Positions 34,540 to 44,442 of a DNA stretch of 64,000 nucleotides are shown here, one piece after another. The DNA comes from Anniella stebbinsi (Eukaryota > Chordata > Lepidosauria > Squamata > Anniellidae): positions 9,293,001 to 9,357,000 of the forward strand of contig JARDYH010000002.1 of NCBI GenBank assembly GCA_029215795.1. The letters are read 5' to 3'. Position numbers and translations under genes: made by a program. The number at the start of each line of letters is the position of its first letter. Position 1 is the first letter of the stretch. The notes under the pieces are model-generated. The model saw nothing but the letters and a program-made list of their open reading frames with translations. It ran no database searches and was not told where the DNA came from.

Positions 34540-34895
34540 AACGCGGGAGAAGGCCTTCTCGGTGGCTGCTCCAGTGCTCTGGAACTCCCTTCCCAGAGAA
34601 GCTAGACTGGCCCACTCCTTGATGTGTTTCCGGAGGCACACAAAACCTTTCTTAGGCCTTTGGAGAATAATGTGGACCCCCCCCATCTATGCTTTAAGAC
34701 TTTTAATTTTAATATGTATTTAAAATGTTTAAATGTTTTAATATTGAAACCTATTTAATTATATTTTTAACTTTTGTATATCTCTTATTTATAGCTTTTA
34801 ACTGTATATGTTTTAATTTTGTAAAGCTGCCTTGAGGCCCATCATTAGGCAAAAGGCGGGATATAAACAAAGATAATAATAATAATAATAATTTG
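34540..34895 (+). mobile_element. L2-type LINE 3' end
   Basis: 34541-34660 encodes REKAFSVAAPVLWNSLPREA and then a FRRHTKPF-like end, the terminal part of an L2-type ORF2. AT-rich 3' UTR and an ATAATA tail follow. Similar in layout to 28.8-29.6 kb but shorter. Confidence 0.8.
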
Positions 34896-35380
34896 CACAT
34901 TTGATGTGAATTAAATGTACTGCTGATTGTTAAACTGTCAATATTATGTTGTAGAATAGTCACATTTTTATTACATATGATGGCTGTTGTTCTTTTATTG
35001 TATTTAAATGATCCCTTTATTTCCCATGTAATGCCCTGAGCTGAATGCACTTGTAGTAAATGTGGCATATAAATAATAATACAATAATAATAATGATGAG
35101 ATCTTGGGTCTTCTAGATAGATTTGAGCTTTTGGACCTGACTTTTTAGAAACTTCCAATGCCTACTGAAAAAGAACTGATTCCATTTGCTAAAGAAGGTG
35201 TGTGTGTGTGTGTGTGGGGGGGGGGAAACCCAATCTCTTTTCCAATAGTAATAATAATAACCACAATAATAATATAGGTTGGGTCTTTTGGATAGGTTTG
35301 AGCATTGGGACCTGTCTATTTAGAAACTGTTTTTGTTTTTAAGGACTCCGTTTGCTAATGAAGAAAAAAAATCTGATCTC
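34896..35380. other. AT-rich DNA with simple repeats
   Basis: Two near-identical phrases ('gatcttgggtcttctagata' near 35100, and 'ttgggtcttttggatagg' near 35279) are each followed by 'tttgagc' and a 'tgacttttagaaac'-like stretch. They form a direct duplication of about 180 bp period. A GT run lies at 35201-35215. No gene. Confidence 0.4.
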
Positions 35381-35385
35381 TTTTT

Positions 35386-35421
35386 GATGATGATGATGAA
35401 GATGATGATGATGAAGATGCA
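35386..35421 (+). repeat. (GAT)n triplet run at the island edge
   Basis: 'gatgatgatgaagatgatga' style triplets span about 36 bp at the left border of the CpG island. Confidence 0.85.
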
Positions 35422-35511
35422 CGTTCGTTTCCTCTGTTTGGCCACCGGGGGCGCTAGAAGGGAGGGAACCGCGGCGGCGGGGGGAGCCGTGAAGCGAACA
35501 AGGGAGCAGCA

Positions 35512-35543
<32 letters not shown>
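35512..35543 (+). repeat. (CGG)n trinucleotide run
   Basis: About ten uninterrupted CGG/GGC units are followed by CAG/CAA triplets. It lies in the CpG island, upstream of the TATA-like box. Translations in both directions (poly-Arg, poly-Ala, poly-Gly) are artefacts of the repeat unless a transcript proves otherwise. Confidence 0.9.
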
Positions 35544-35547
<4 letters not shown>

Positions 35548-35959
35548 GCAGCAACAACCGGCGGCGGCAACGCACCGAGGAGGCGGGCAGTGTCGTGGTG
35601 GTGGTGGTCGGCGGCTTTTTTCTCTCCGGCTCTGAGGAAACTGCGGTGACCGGCAGACCCGTTTCCCTGCCGCCCCTGCAGCGCGCCGCCAAGCCCAGGC
35701 GGGAGACCCTCCCCTCGCTCTCGCTCTGCAACCGGGGAGAGCAGCCGGGGGGCGCGCGAGCGCGCAGGCTGGGATCCCGCTCCAGAGACCCCGGCCGCCC
35801 CTCTGCAGAAGCCAGCCGAGCAACGCCGCAGCAGCAAACCCCCCCCCCCCCCCGACCCCCGGGAGAGAGGGAGAGCGCGCGCGAAGGCGAGCGAGGGAAG
35901 AAGAAGAAGAAGAAAGGGGGACGAGGGCAGCCTGGCTTGCGCAAACGGGGCTTCCAAGC

Positions 35960-36092
35960 CCGGGCATTGATTTGCCTTCTTGAAATTTCCCCCCTTTCCC
36001 CCCCACCCTCCTCCTCCCCCCTACCCCTCCCCTTCACTCCTCCCCTTTCCTTTCTCTCTCTTTCCTCCCCCACCCCACATTCTCTCCCCCCC
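35960..36092 (+). repeat. Long polypyrimidine tract
   Basis: Almost pure C and T over about 115 bp just upstream of the TATA-like box. A second, interrupted tract covers 36110-36425. Such polypurine-polypyrimidine DNA can adopt triplex (H-DNA) forms in promoters; that is general knowledge, not shown here. Confidence 0.8.
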
Positions 36093-36096
36093 CTTT

Positions 36097-36104
36097 TATA
36101 AATA
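36097..36104 (+). promoter_or_regulatory. TATA-like box
   Basis: TATAAATA stands in otherwise C-rich DNA and is the only good TATA match in the island. A start site about 25-35 bp downstream, near 36130, would fit. Inference only. Confidence 0.4.
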
Positions 36105-36365
36105 ATTACTAACAGCGATTGCTCCCCCCTCCGCTCCCCCTCCCTCCCCTCTTTGCATATGTGTGATTTCTCCCCCCCCTCCTTTCAGTCTTTTAAAAAA
36201 TATTAGTATTATTTGAGAGGCGCCATTTTTCACCTCCTGGGGGGGGGGAAAGACCTCTCTTTTTATTTTCGCGATCGTGTCCATCGCCTCCTCCCTCCCT
36301 CCCTCTCCCCCTCCCCTGTGTGTCTCCTCGGAGCAACCACCGCGATCCCTCCTTCCTTCCCCCCC

Positions 36366-36370
<5 letters not shown>

Positions 36371-36401
<31 letters not shown>
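36371..36401 (+). repeat. (CT)n microsatellite in putative 5' UTR
   Basis: About 15 CT units lie between the TATA-like box and the upstream ORF, so they would be transcribed if the start site is as inferred. Confidence 0.9.
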
Positions 36402-36404
<3 letters not shown>

Positions 36405-36441
36405 CACCCCCCCCCCCCCATCTGACAGTTCCCACAGCGCC

Positions 36442-36534
36442 ATGGCTTTCGCGCACCAAAACCAGCAACCGAAGCAGCAGCCGACGCAGCAATACCTTAG
36501 GGGGCTCTTGCAAGGGACTGGAACCAGGATCTAA
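36442..36534 (+). CDS. Putative upstream ORF, 30 codons
   Basis: The start has a near-ideal Kozak context (GCGCC-ATG-G). The predicted peptide begins MAFAHQNQQPKQQPTQQY and is rich in Gln and Pro. It stops before the splice donor at 36792, so it cannot be the main frame of a spliced gene. I do not recognise the peptide. It could be a regulatory upstream ORF or chance. Confidence 0.3.
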   Translation: MAFAHQNQQPKQQPTQQYLRGLLQGTGTRI

Positions 36535-36792
36535 CCCCCCCCCCCATCGCCCACCCCTTCCATCTCCGCGCCCCTCCAACCCCCACCCCGTGCGCTCCCC
36601 ATACACACGTCTCCCCAAACCTTGACACGCATCGCAGTCCGGTTTAAAACACAAAAAGAGGGCAAAAGGAAGGAAAAAAGCGAGAGAGAAGGGGGGGGCA
36701 ATGAAATAATCATCCTGGAAGGAGGCAAGATACGCTTCGGAGGGGACGAGAAGGTGCCCAGAAGCCTCGCTCGCTTTGGCACGAAGAAATGG

Positions 36793-39500
36793 GTGAGTTT
36801 TTGTTTTTTTCCCCCTTGGGATCGGAGCTACCTTGGCAATGGGGAAGGGGGTGGAAATGGGGGTGGGTGGGGGCTGGATTAGGGGGCACAGAAGGCGGCT
36901 GATGGGTGCCCCAAAATAGGGCTCCTACAAAGTTGCTCTTATTTTTGGGGGGTGACGCGGGAAAGGTTTCCCTCCTCTCTTTCGGATTCTCTGCGTGTGT
37001 TTTGTTCTAAGTCACATATATACATATATATTCTTTTTCTTGGGGGGGGGGGTGCATCTGCGGCGCTGCTGGCAAGGAGTTTGCCCAAGGTCTCGGGCAA
37101 GGTCCCAATCCCAGGTGTGCTTTCTCGGGAGGAAGCCCGCCGTGGCCTCCACTGGGGGAGCACGCTTTCTTTACCTTGGGATGGGAGTAAGACCCCAAGC
37201 AGGCATCGGATCATGCTGTAGGCGCTATACGTTGGGAGTAGACCCCGATTCAACCAGTTGACTTCTGAGTAAACCTATTTAGTTCAGACTGCCATCGCTG
37301 TGTGCAGTTAGGGAGCGCGGCGGGACTTCCCTGGAGGGTAAACACGCCCTTGGGATCCGGCAGTGAAAGCGGCAGTGCGGGTCGGGCTTACTCGCGAGTA
37401 AGCCCCTTGGCAAATAAGGGGTTGCTTCCAAGTAAAGGTACACAGGATCGGACCGTAAAGGCACTTCCTTGAGAGTGAGCTCCGTGGCAAACCAGTAGGG
37501 CTTACTTCAGAGTAACCATGCACAGGATCGGGCTGTCCAATTTCCTCCTTCCAGGATCCAACTCTCCCCGTAGTAATCAAGACGTTTGTTTATAGGTGAC
37601 CCCCCCCCCCCCCCCCATGATAGCTCGGGGAGGGCGGGCCAGAGTAGATAGGTGGCAGACTTCGCGTGTAAGAAGTGTGTAAAGCGGGTGGCAAAAATGT
37701 CATTTCCTTCTCGGCTGCAGCCTCAGCGTGAATCTGCAACACGCTTTGCTCCGGTAAAGTGATGTGTGTTGTGTGTGTGTGTCGAGAATGAGATGGCAAC
37801 TTCGCTTTTAAAAAAAAAGAAGACATGAAAAATACCATGTATCAGAATTTTGGGAGTGTTGCAAATGCAGACGCAGTTTCATGTCATTCCCACCTTTGCA
37901 TGTTTGGCATTATTATTATTTTCCCTCTGCAAAGAAAAAAAAAAGCCTGAAAAGGCCAAACCCACAACAACAACAAGCGACCAGCCCTCCAGCCCAGCCT
38001 ATTGAGCTGCTGTAGTGTTACTTTGACATTGGCAAAAGGACGCTGCCAGTAACTAACCACAGCTTGCAGCAATAAACAAGCGCTGGTGTGTGTGTGTGTA
38101 GAGCAGAGAGTCTGCATAATTAACAATGCGGGGGTTTCTTTTTCTGCAACACCGCCCCCGCCTCCTCCCCCCCCCCCCCTCTGTTTGTATCAGACTCAAC
38201 CTCCTTTATAGATGTACTACTTATACATCCAGGACTACCCTTCAGTTACCCTCCCTTTCCTTAGGAGTCCCCCCCCCCTTTCAAAAAAGCAACACACACC
38301 AAACCCTCTCTGTCTCTCTCTACCCAGAGCCATGCTTTGGGATCTTGCAAACGTTCGCAGGAGATTATTTATTTTTTGCAAGATTGGATAACAAGATGCT
38401 GGAGGTTAAAAACCAGCAACAAAAGGAAGCAAAAGAGCTTGAAACATATGGGGTTGGAGGTTTCTTTTCCCCTTTGCTTCGTTCGGTCCTTTCTTTTAAA
38501 AGGCCACGAGTATCTCGATTTCATGTTTTTTAAAGGCTGTGTTCGGTTTTCCTTGATTGGTAGCCGGAGAAGCGTCTTGCTGTCAAATAGAAACCTAGGA
38601 ATTTTTGGCATGGGTGTGGGGGGGTGTCCGTGGGTGTCCTTTTTAATGCCGTGTATGGGATCTATGATGTGGTCATATAACAAACATCTAGCTACAAGGC
38701 AGGGACGTGTTGCGTCTGGAAGGTGAGGGGCGTAAAGGATTTGTTTCAAGGATATTTTGTGTGTCGCGTGGTTGTTTTTTGGGGGGGGGTTGCAAAGAAG
38801 GTACCCTTTTGTTAGGGTTTCTCTCTCCCTTAGACCCTGCAAACCTGTATCTCTGTGATTGTATCTCCTCCACCATCTCTTAAAGTTGTGGCTTAGAAAA
38901 CCTAGTAATGCTGCTTGGGAGGCAAAGATTCTTTGGCTGCAGTAGAAACTGGATTTCGTACTGTTTGTTCGTCGTGATGTGTTAGTGGCAATGGATCATG
39001 TTGCAACCTGTCTGCAACCCAGAAACTTTGCCAGGCTGAAAGCACCCAAATCTCCTGGGGCTGCTTCTTGGGGAAGAACAGTTGGTCTGGTTTACACCCC
39101 CCCACAAACACCTCCCCCCCTCTGCCCTCTCCCTCCAGACAGGAGCAAAGAGTGACTTAAGAGAAGCAGCTTTTGCTGAAACATCTCATGTGTGCTGCAG
39201 TAGCTGGGGATGTGGCTTCGCGCTTTGGGGTGGATGGCTTTGTCGGGTAGAAGTGAGGTTATCCGTGGAGGAGGAAAGGGAGGGATTAGGGTGAGAGGAT
39301 TTAGACCTGCATGGCCTTGAAAAGGCCAGGGCAGGTCCTCTATGGCGGTTTTGATGACACTTCAGCGCATGGTTTGGCAAAAGCCTATCTCACGGCCTCT
39401 GCCGGCTTCCTCTGTGCCTCAAGGAGAAACTGCAGTGAAATGCAAGCATCTCTCTCTCTCTTTCCCTGTCTCTCTCTCTCACTGTGGCGTGTTTATGATG
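36793..39500 (+). other. Putative proximal intron 1, transposon-poor
   Basis: It falls from GC-rich to average composition. Only homopolymers (for example 17 C at 37600-37616), CT and GT runs and the short tandem repeat at 37.2-37.55 kb are seen. No CR1, L2, hAT-like or Harbinger-like copy could be recognised. No exon was found. Confidence 0.4.
37205..37545 (+). repeat. Tandem short repeat of the 'cttacttcagagtaa' type
   Basis: Units containing 'acttctgagtaaacc', 'gcttactcgcgagtaagccc', 'gcttccaagtaaaggtacac' and 'cttacttcagagtaacc' recur every 70-110 bp. Several are followed by 'acaggatcgg'. This is the repeat also seen singly at 32.6 kb. Four or more degenerate units are present. Confidence 0.65.
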
Positions 39501-40109
39501 GGCCGTTATCCCACTCACGGTTTTAAGCACACTCACTGCAACTTTGATCCACTTCTTCAGCGCGGGACTTGCATGATGTTGTCCCCCTCGCGCTGTTCTC
39601 GTACCCTGAGTGCGCCGTCTTTAGTTTCTGTTTCGATTTAACCCTGAACGGGCAAAGTCCATTTCAGGCAAGTTCAGGCCTTTATCACACCTACCCGGTT
39701 TGCTTCTGCGGGTTCCCCCTCTATTTCCTACGCGAGTGTAGCCTTTTGAACCACACGTGGTCAGTTTTGCTCTGATACCTCAGTTCAGCCTGCTGAACTT
39801 GCCTGAAACGGGCTTTGTCCGTTCAGGGATAAATCGAAACAGAAACTAAAAACGGAGCGCTCGGGGCGCGAGAACAGCACGAGGGGGACGACGTCATGCG
39901 TGTCCCTCGCTGAAGAAGTGGATCAAAGTCCCGGTGAGTGCGCTTAAAACCACACGTATGTTAACAGCCTCAGGCAAGTTCAACAGGCTGAGCTGAGGTA
40001 TCGGAGCAAAAACGACCACGTGTGATTCAAAACGCTAGATTCGCATAGGAAACTGAGGGGAAACCCGCAGAAGCAATGGAGGGGGGGAATGGTACATGTG
40101 ATAAAGGCC
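39501..40109. mobile_element. Interlaced foldback element (order A-B-A'-B')
   Basis: The ends GGCCGTTATC and GATAAAGGCC are near-inverted, flanked by 'atg' on both sides. Inside, block A (39501-39680) is inverted at 39797-39970 (A'), and block B (39687-39815) is inverted at 39973-40109 (B'). All four block ends carry variants of GGCC-TTA-C, so B and its partner could be a complete element inside another. The 3-bp flank suggests a Harbinger-like origin. No coding capacity. Confidence 0.75.
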
Positions 40110-40641
40110 ATGATTTAAATCATCTAGGCTCCATTTTCCAAGACAGGAGTGGGGGGGATCTGACAGCAGAGGGCCAATTTCTACTATGGAACATTCCCCT
40201 TCCGCGAAAGGCTACCGAGGCATGAATTCCCATGGAATGAATCAATACGTTTTAAGGTGTTTAGAATCCGTGTGGATTTAGCAGAAACCTTAGAGGGCTG
40301 GAGACTGAGATGGTCTCTCGCCCCATTCATTCTTTGACTTTCCAGGCCTGCTTGGCCTTCATAGAATCCTAGAGCTGGGAGATTCCTCACACATCAGATA
40401 GCCCATCCTTTCCCACTATTGGGCCTTCCGGATGTCACGGACAGCAACTCCACTCGTTCCCAGCTAGCATGGTGGCCATGCTACTGGGAATGATGGGGGT
40501 TGAAGTTCAATACACTCGGAGGGTGCTGGGTGGACGAAAGGCCTATAGAGGATGAGAAATCTGTGCAAGACATCTTGGAGTTTGTGTTCCGACGTGACTT
40601 TTTCTCCACCTGGATTGTCTTTTGTGCAGGAGGTGAAACAT
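40110..40641. mobile_element. Mostly unassigned DNA with one half MITE
   Basis: 40450-40525 ('catggtggccatgctactgg', 'aatgatgggggttgaagttc') is a half copy of the GGGAAC-type MITE seen at 28.2 kb. The rest shows nothing recognisable. Confidence 0.5.
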
Positions 40642-40810
40642 GGCCAGATCTACACCAAGCGGTATATTGCACTATGAAAGAGGTATATAAAAGGCAGGAG
40701 CCACACTATTGCTTTATAGCGGTGTTGAAGTCCACTGACCACTGTTGGGGCCCATTGACACAGACCACATACCGCTTTCATAGTGCAATATCCTGCTTGG
40801 TGTAGGTGAG
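40642..40810. mobile_element. Harbinger-like MITE, family H2
   Basis: The left end is GGCCAGATCTACACCAAGC and the right end 'ctgcttggtgtagg' is decayed. It is shorter than relatives because part of the right arm is lost. It shares 'tggggcccattgacac' with the family. Confidence 0.75.
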
Positions 40811-41879
40811 TCCTCCATTGGCTCAGGGAAAGGAAGGATAGGGAGAATCCAGAAATTGGCATGGGGTAAGATCTCTAAGGAAGATGCTCTGCCTTTCTGA
40901 AAATTAGTTAAGCCTGGCGTTTGGGAGCAGGGTGGTTGTGACGGCTTAGGCTATTGCTGTTTCCTGTCTCTGACTTATACTGGGAAAGGTACAATGGTAC
41001 TCCACACTGAGCCTCGGCAGACGTAGGTGGCACATAACTGTGAGGGAGAGAGAAAAAGGCATATGCAAGCCATTTTTTCCCCTCCCTCCCTCCACCCCCC
41101 CTTTCTCTTACTTTATATTGAAAGCAGAGGTGTTTCATGAACTGTACGACGTAGACAGCCCCGAAGTCTGGGCAATCTAGCCGCTGGCCAGTGGCGTTGT
41201 AAGCAGCGGAGCAAGTGAGCTAAGCTGGCAGTCTGGTGTGTGTGTGTGGGGGGGCATCCACAGTGCCATTGCCTTATATGTACATCTGTGGAGTTTGAAA
41301 GGACGTCCCAGGCAAGCAGAATGTTGACCCTCCTAGTCTTCTTCCATGGGGTGGGGGTGGGGTGGAGGGGAAGTAATTTGATGCCTTCCATGTTGACAGA
41401 AAGATTTTCCAGGGTGGTAAAGCTGCGTTGGCCAAGCTGACTGTGTGTATTCAGTATTCGGAAGCCGATGGGAACAGTTGTATTGATTTTTATTTTCATT
41501 TTTTAAAGCCACCCCCGCACCTCTGAAGCAAAGAGGTTGTGCAAAGCTTCCAGAGCTGGAATCGGCCCGAGGAAGACGATCAAAAGTAATCAAGGGCCGG
41601 GGATTTCAAAGCAGAAAGAGGATATTATTATTATTATTATTATTATTATTCATAATCAATGCAGTTGAAGGATAATGAGACGCACTTCCTCCGTTTTTCA
41701 AACTTTTTGAATGATGTGAACGGACTACACGTTGCCCTGCTATTGCGCTACTTCTGAGTGATTTTCATACGTTACTTTGGTTTATATCTTCATTATGGGT
41801 ATTATTTCTGATATATTTTTTGGGGAATAGGAAGTTGTCATAACGCATGTTTGTCCATCTAGCTTAGTATTGTCTAGAG
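40811..41879. other. Unassigned DNA
   Basis: Short open frames lie on both strands without domains. An (ATT)n run lies at 41622-41650. No gene supported. Confidence 0.3.
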
Positions 41880-42012
41880 TGATTGGTGGCGGCTTTGCAG
41901 GGTTTTCAGGAGAGGTCCCTGCCTTTTCCAGCCAGAGCAGGGAATGCCAGGAATTGAATTTGGGAATTTTTGCATGCCAAACGCTTGTTCTACCCCTGTG
42001 CCACAGCCGCTT
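41880..42012 (-). mobile_element. tRNA-derived SINE
   Basis: The reverse complement starts with 'gcggctgtggcacaggggta' (A-box region) and contains 'cccaaattcaattcctgg' (B-box region). It continues into the SINE tail ('ggctgg', 'cctctcctgaaaaccctg'). A better-preserved head than the copy at 6.4 kb. No intact tRNA fold. Confidence 0.8.
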
Positions 42013-42639
42013 TTATTTCTCAACTTTCCTGTTTTCTACCTTTTCTATAAACTTTTAACAGCCACAGCAGCAGGTGGACATTCAGTCGGAAATATTTATC
42101 CAACCATAGCCGTACGGTGGCAGGGAAAAGCTTGACCTGTTGGATTTTTGATGATGCCAGTAGAATAGGAGAGGGAGACCTATCAAGGAGGTGGCAAGCC
42201 GTTCTCCTTATCAATTGAACTGTCCTATGTGGTTGATCATATTTCTCCGCATTGTACTGATGGGGAAGCAAATAATCGCTTGCCCCCACTATGGCACCTG
42301 CACAGGGGCTGTGGAACTTCAACCCAGGTCTTCAGGGCTGATTTACAATGCTACAGATTTCATGTGCCTTTGTGTTTAAGGTTCTTCCCTTAAAAGTGGC
42401 CTAAAAGATAGTTTTAAATAAACAAATAAATAAAATGTCTATAGCTCTGCCCTGGGTATACATATGAACTGGAAAACTGGCCATTGGATGTAGCCTTTAA
42501 GAGAAATGCAAAAAATAGAGTAGTAGAAATGTCAGAGACAAAAGCTCAGGGACCTTTGAAGCGCCTCTTGTGGCCCACAGCATTTCGACCACATTCCACA
42601 CTATTCACTGAACCATCAAAGATTAGGAAACGATTTCAT
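42013..42639. other. Unassigned DNA
   Basis: A 'taaataaacaaataaataaa' run near 42415-42434 may be a LINE tail. No gene recognised. Confidence 0.3.
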
Positions 42640-43095
42640 AGGAACATAAGAAGAGCCATGTTTGCACAGTAGCCAACCAGCTGCCTATGGGAAATCTACA
42701 AGCAGGACGCAAGTGTAACTGCACCCTTCCTCCCATGTTCCCCAGCAACTGGTGTACATAAGCACACTGCCTCTGATGTGGGTGGTAACATTTAGCCAGC
42801 AGGACAAGTAGCCATTGATTGCCTTCTCCTCCATGAAAGTGTCTAACCCCTTTTTAAAGCCATCCAGATTGGTGGCCATCACTACATCTTGTGGAAGTGA
42901 ATTCCACAGTTTAACTATGCGGTTAAACTGTGGAATTTTATCTTTCCTTTTATCTGTCCTGAATCTCCCAGGATGATCCCAGGATCTAGTATTAGGAGAG
43001 AGGGAGAAAAATGTCTCCCTAGCCACTTTCTCCACACCGTGCATAATGTCCTTGGTAGAGCAAAGTGTCTGACCTACGAATGGCTCAGCATTTGC
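42640..43095 (-). mobile_element. CR1-superfamily LINE 3' region with reverse-transcriptase tail (ACATAAGAA family)
   Basis: It starts 'ggaacataagaagagccatg'. The minus-strand frame 42685-43110 encodes IVKLWNSLPQDVVMATNLDG followed by FKKGLDTFM, the typical C-terminus of a CR1-type ORF2. This identifies the ACATAAGAA repeats elsewhere in the window as LINE 3' ends and gives their orientation. Truncated and mutated. Confidence 0.88.
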
Positions 43096-43855
43096 CTCTC
43101 CGATGTTCATTGAACCCAGCTATGTGTATGTAGAACATGCAGCTGGCAAGAGCTTGCAGCCAAGGGTAAGGAGTATTGGTGGTCTCTTATCAATGGGAAG
43201 GAGACCTGGGTGGCAGGGAGATTTCGGCTGGCAGGAGGGGATGCATCTCCTCTGGGATGGAAGAAGTAGAGTTGATGTTGGTGGCAGAGTTGGTGTGTGT
43301 GTGTGTGGGGAGCATTGCTTGACGTCTACCCTAACCTGGCCACCAAAGCTATCCTAGATGGAGAGTCAGTGATGGGAGCAAGGCAAAAGAGCAGCTGCTG
43401 GCTGCTCACTCACTCACTCACTTGCCCAAGGCAGCCTTGGAAATTGGGCCCAAAGATGGAGAGAGAGTGCGTGGATGGTGGGGGGGGAGGGTTAGGGAGG
43501 CCCCCCGAGGACTTTTTGCCTGATCTGCCCTGAGTTGGCAAAGGTGAGATGATTTTGATGGACGAGCAGTGGCATGTGCAAAGAGGTTTAGAGCAGGAGT
43601 CTCCATTTGGAGCCATTAGTGCATTTGGGAATGTGAGCAGCTGCTGTGGGCACCAGCACAAAATGGCTCCCATTGAGGATGTGGCTAGTCACGTAACTGC
43701 TACAGAGGTGCCCTAGCTAGTGAAGAGGTGGTGGTAGAGCAGAGAGAAATAGGGGGCTGGAGGCTGGGAGGGAGGAGGAAATGGAAAATGTTGCTTCCTG
43801 GCGTGCCTCATCTTCTTCCATTCACACCGACCTCTCCACTCTCTTTGCTCTCTCT
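43096..43855. other. Unassigned DNA
   Basis: A GT run lies at 43288-43308. Open frames of 78-87 codons show no domain. Confidence 0.3.
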
Positions 43856-44395
43856 GGCTGAATACGGACAACACATTAAGCAATGGGGGTGGGGGGAACA
43901 ATCGTCAGTTGTGTTGCTTATTGTGTTGTGTGGAGGGTAACACGCCGCTCACAAACTACTGACAGTATGCTATTCCACCCAAATAAGCGACTGAGAGAAA
44001 CAACTGGCTTGCAAGTTGTTTAGCTCAAAGCCAGTTGTTTAAAGTGTTGTGTGGAGGGGTGAGTGTGTTAATGGCGTGTGGTGAGTGGGTTAAAACACAA
44101 GCCCATAGAGGCAGGCGACAAGAGCGACCAAAGCGGCGACTGCCACTCCTGCTACAACTGATGCAACTTGCAGAGGCTGCTGGGATAGAACTGGGAGGAC
44201 TAAGGGAGGAGGGAGGGTGGGGAGAGGGGCGGGGGCTGTGTCAGTCAAATGCTGGGTTGACTATTAGTCCACTCAACGCTAGCCCCAACCACCCACAGTT
44301 GTGTAGGAAAATGTTGTATGGGGAGTACCCACAAAATAACCAACTGTGAGTTGGCTACTCAACCCACCATTGACTAATGTGTTGTCCGAATGCAG

Positions 44396-44397
<2 letters not shown>
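43856..44397. mobile_element. Long MITE, family H4
   Basis: The ends are GGCTGAATACGGACAACAC and GTGTTGTCCGAATGCAGC, flanked by 'tct' on both sides (the right one merges with a CT microsatellite). It shares the internal segment 'tgatgcaacttgcagaggct' to 'tcagtcaaatgctgggttg' with the copy at 56.8 kb. About 540 bp. No transposase. Confidence 0.75.

Positions 44398-44438
<41 letters not shown>
44398..44438 (+). repeat. (CT)n microsatellite
   Basis: About 20 CT units start exactly at the right end of the H4 MITE, followed by 130 bp of pyrimidine-rich DNA. Confidence 0.95.

Positions 44439-44442
<4 letters not shown>

Larger units (their letters stand above)
36130..36792 (+). other. Putative non-coding first exon with splice donor at its end
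   Basis: The boundary AAATGG/GTGAGT at 36792-36793 matches the vertebrate donor consensus well. It is followed by a T- and C-rich stretch and then sequence of falling GC. The 5' limit is assumed from the TATA-like box. Several frames are open across it, but none shows a domain. The acceptor of exon 2 was not found and probably lies beyond the right edge. Confidence 0.4.
35386..36900 (+). promoter_or_regulatory. CpG island: putative promoter and first exon
   Basis: GC content and CG dinucleotide density rise sharply at about 35430 and fall after 36900. Unlike the GC-rich transposons in this window, it has no terminal inverted repeats or target duplications. It contains a CGG run, long C-rich tracts, a TATA-like box, a good-Kozak short ORF and a splice donor. 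CpG islands of this size commonly mark vertebrate promoters, often of developmental regulators. The plus direction is inferred from the TATA box and donor. The gene itself is not recognised. Confidence 0.7.

Noticed and set aside
35320..36101. Long open frames of 160-244 codons on both strands in the CpG island
   Set aside because: They overlap each other in several frames, consist of poly-Arg, poly-Pro, poly-Ser and poly-Gly from CGG and C-rich runs, and show no domain. They are composition artefacts.
41880..42012. tRNA gene
   Set aside because: The A- and B-box-like words belong to a SINE. The cloverleaf stems are not preserved and the typical SINE tail follows.
42685..43110. 141-codon minus-strand frame as a host gene
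   Set aside because: It ends the reverse-transcriptase frame of a CR1-type LINE and matches the repeat at five other places in the window.
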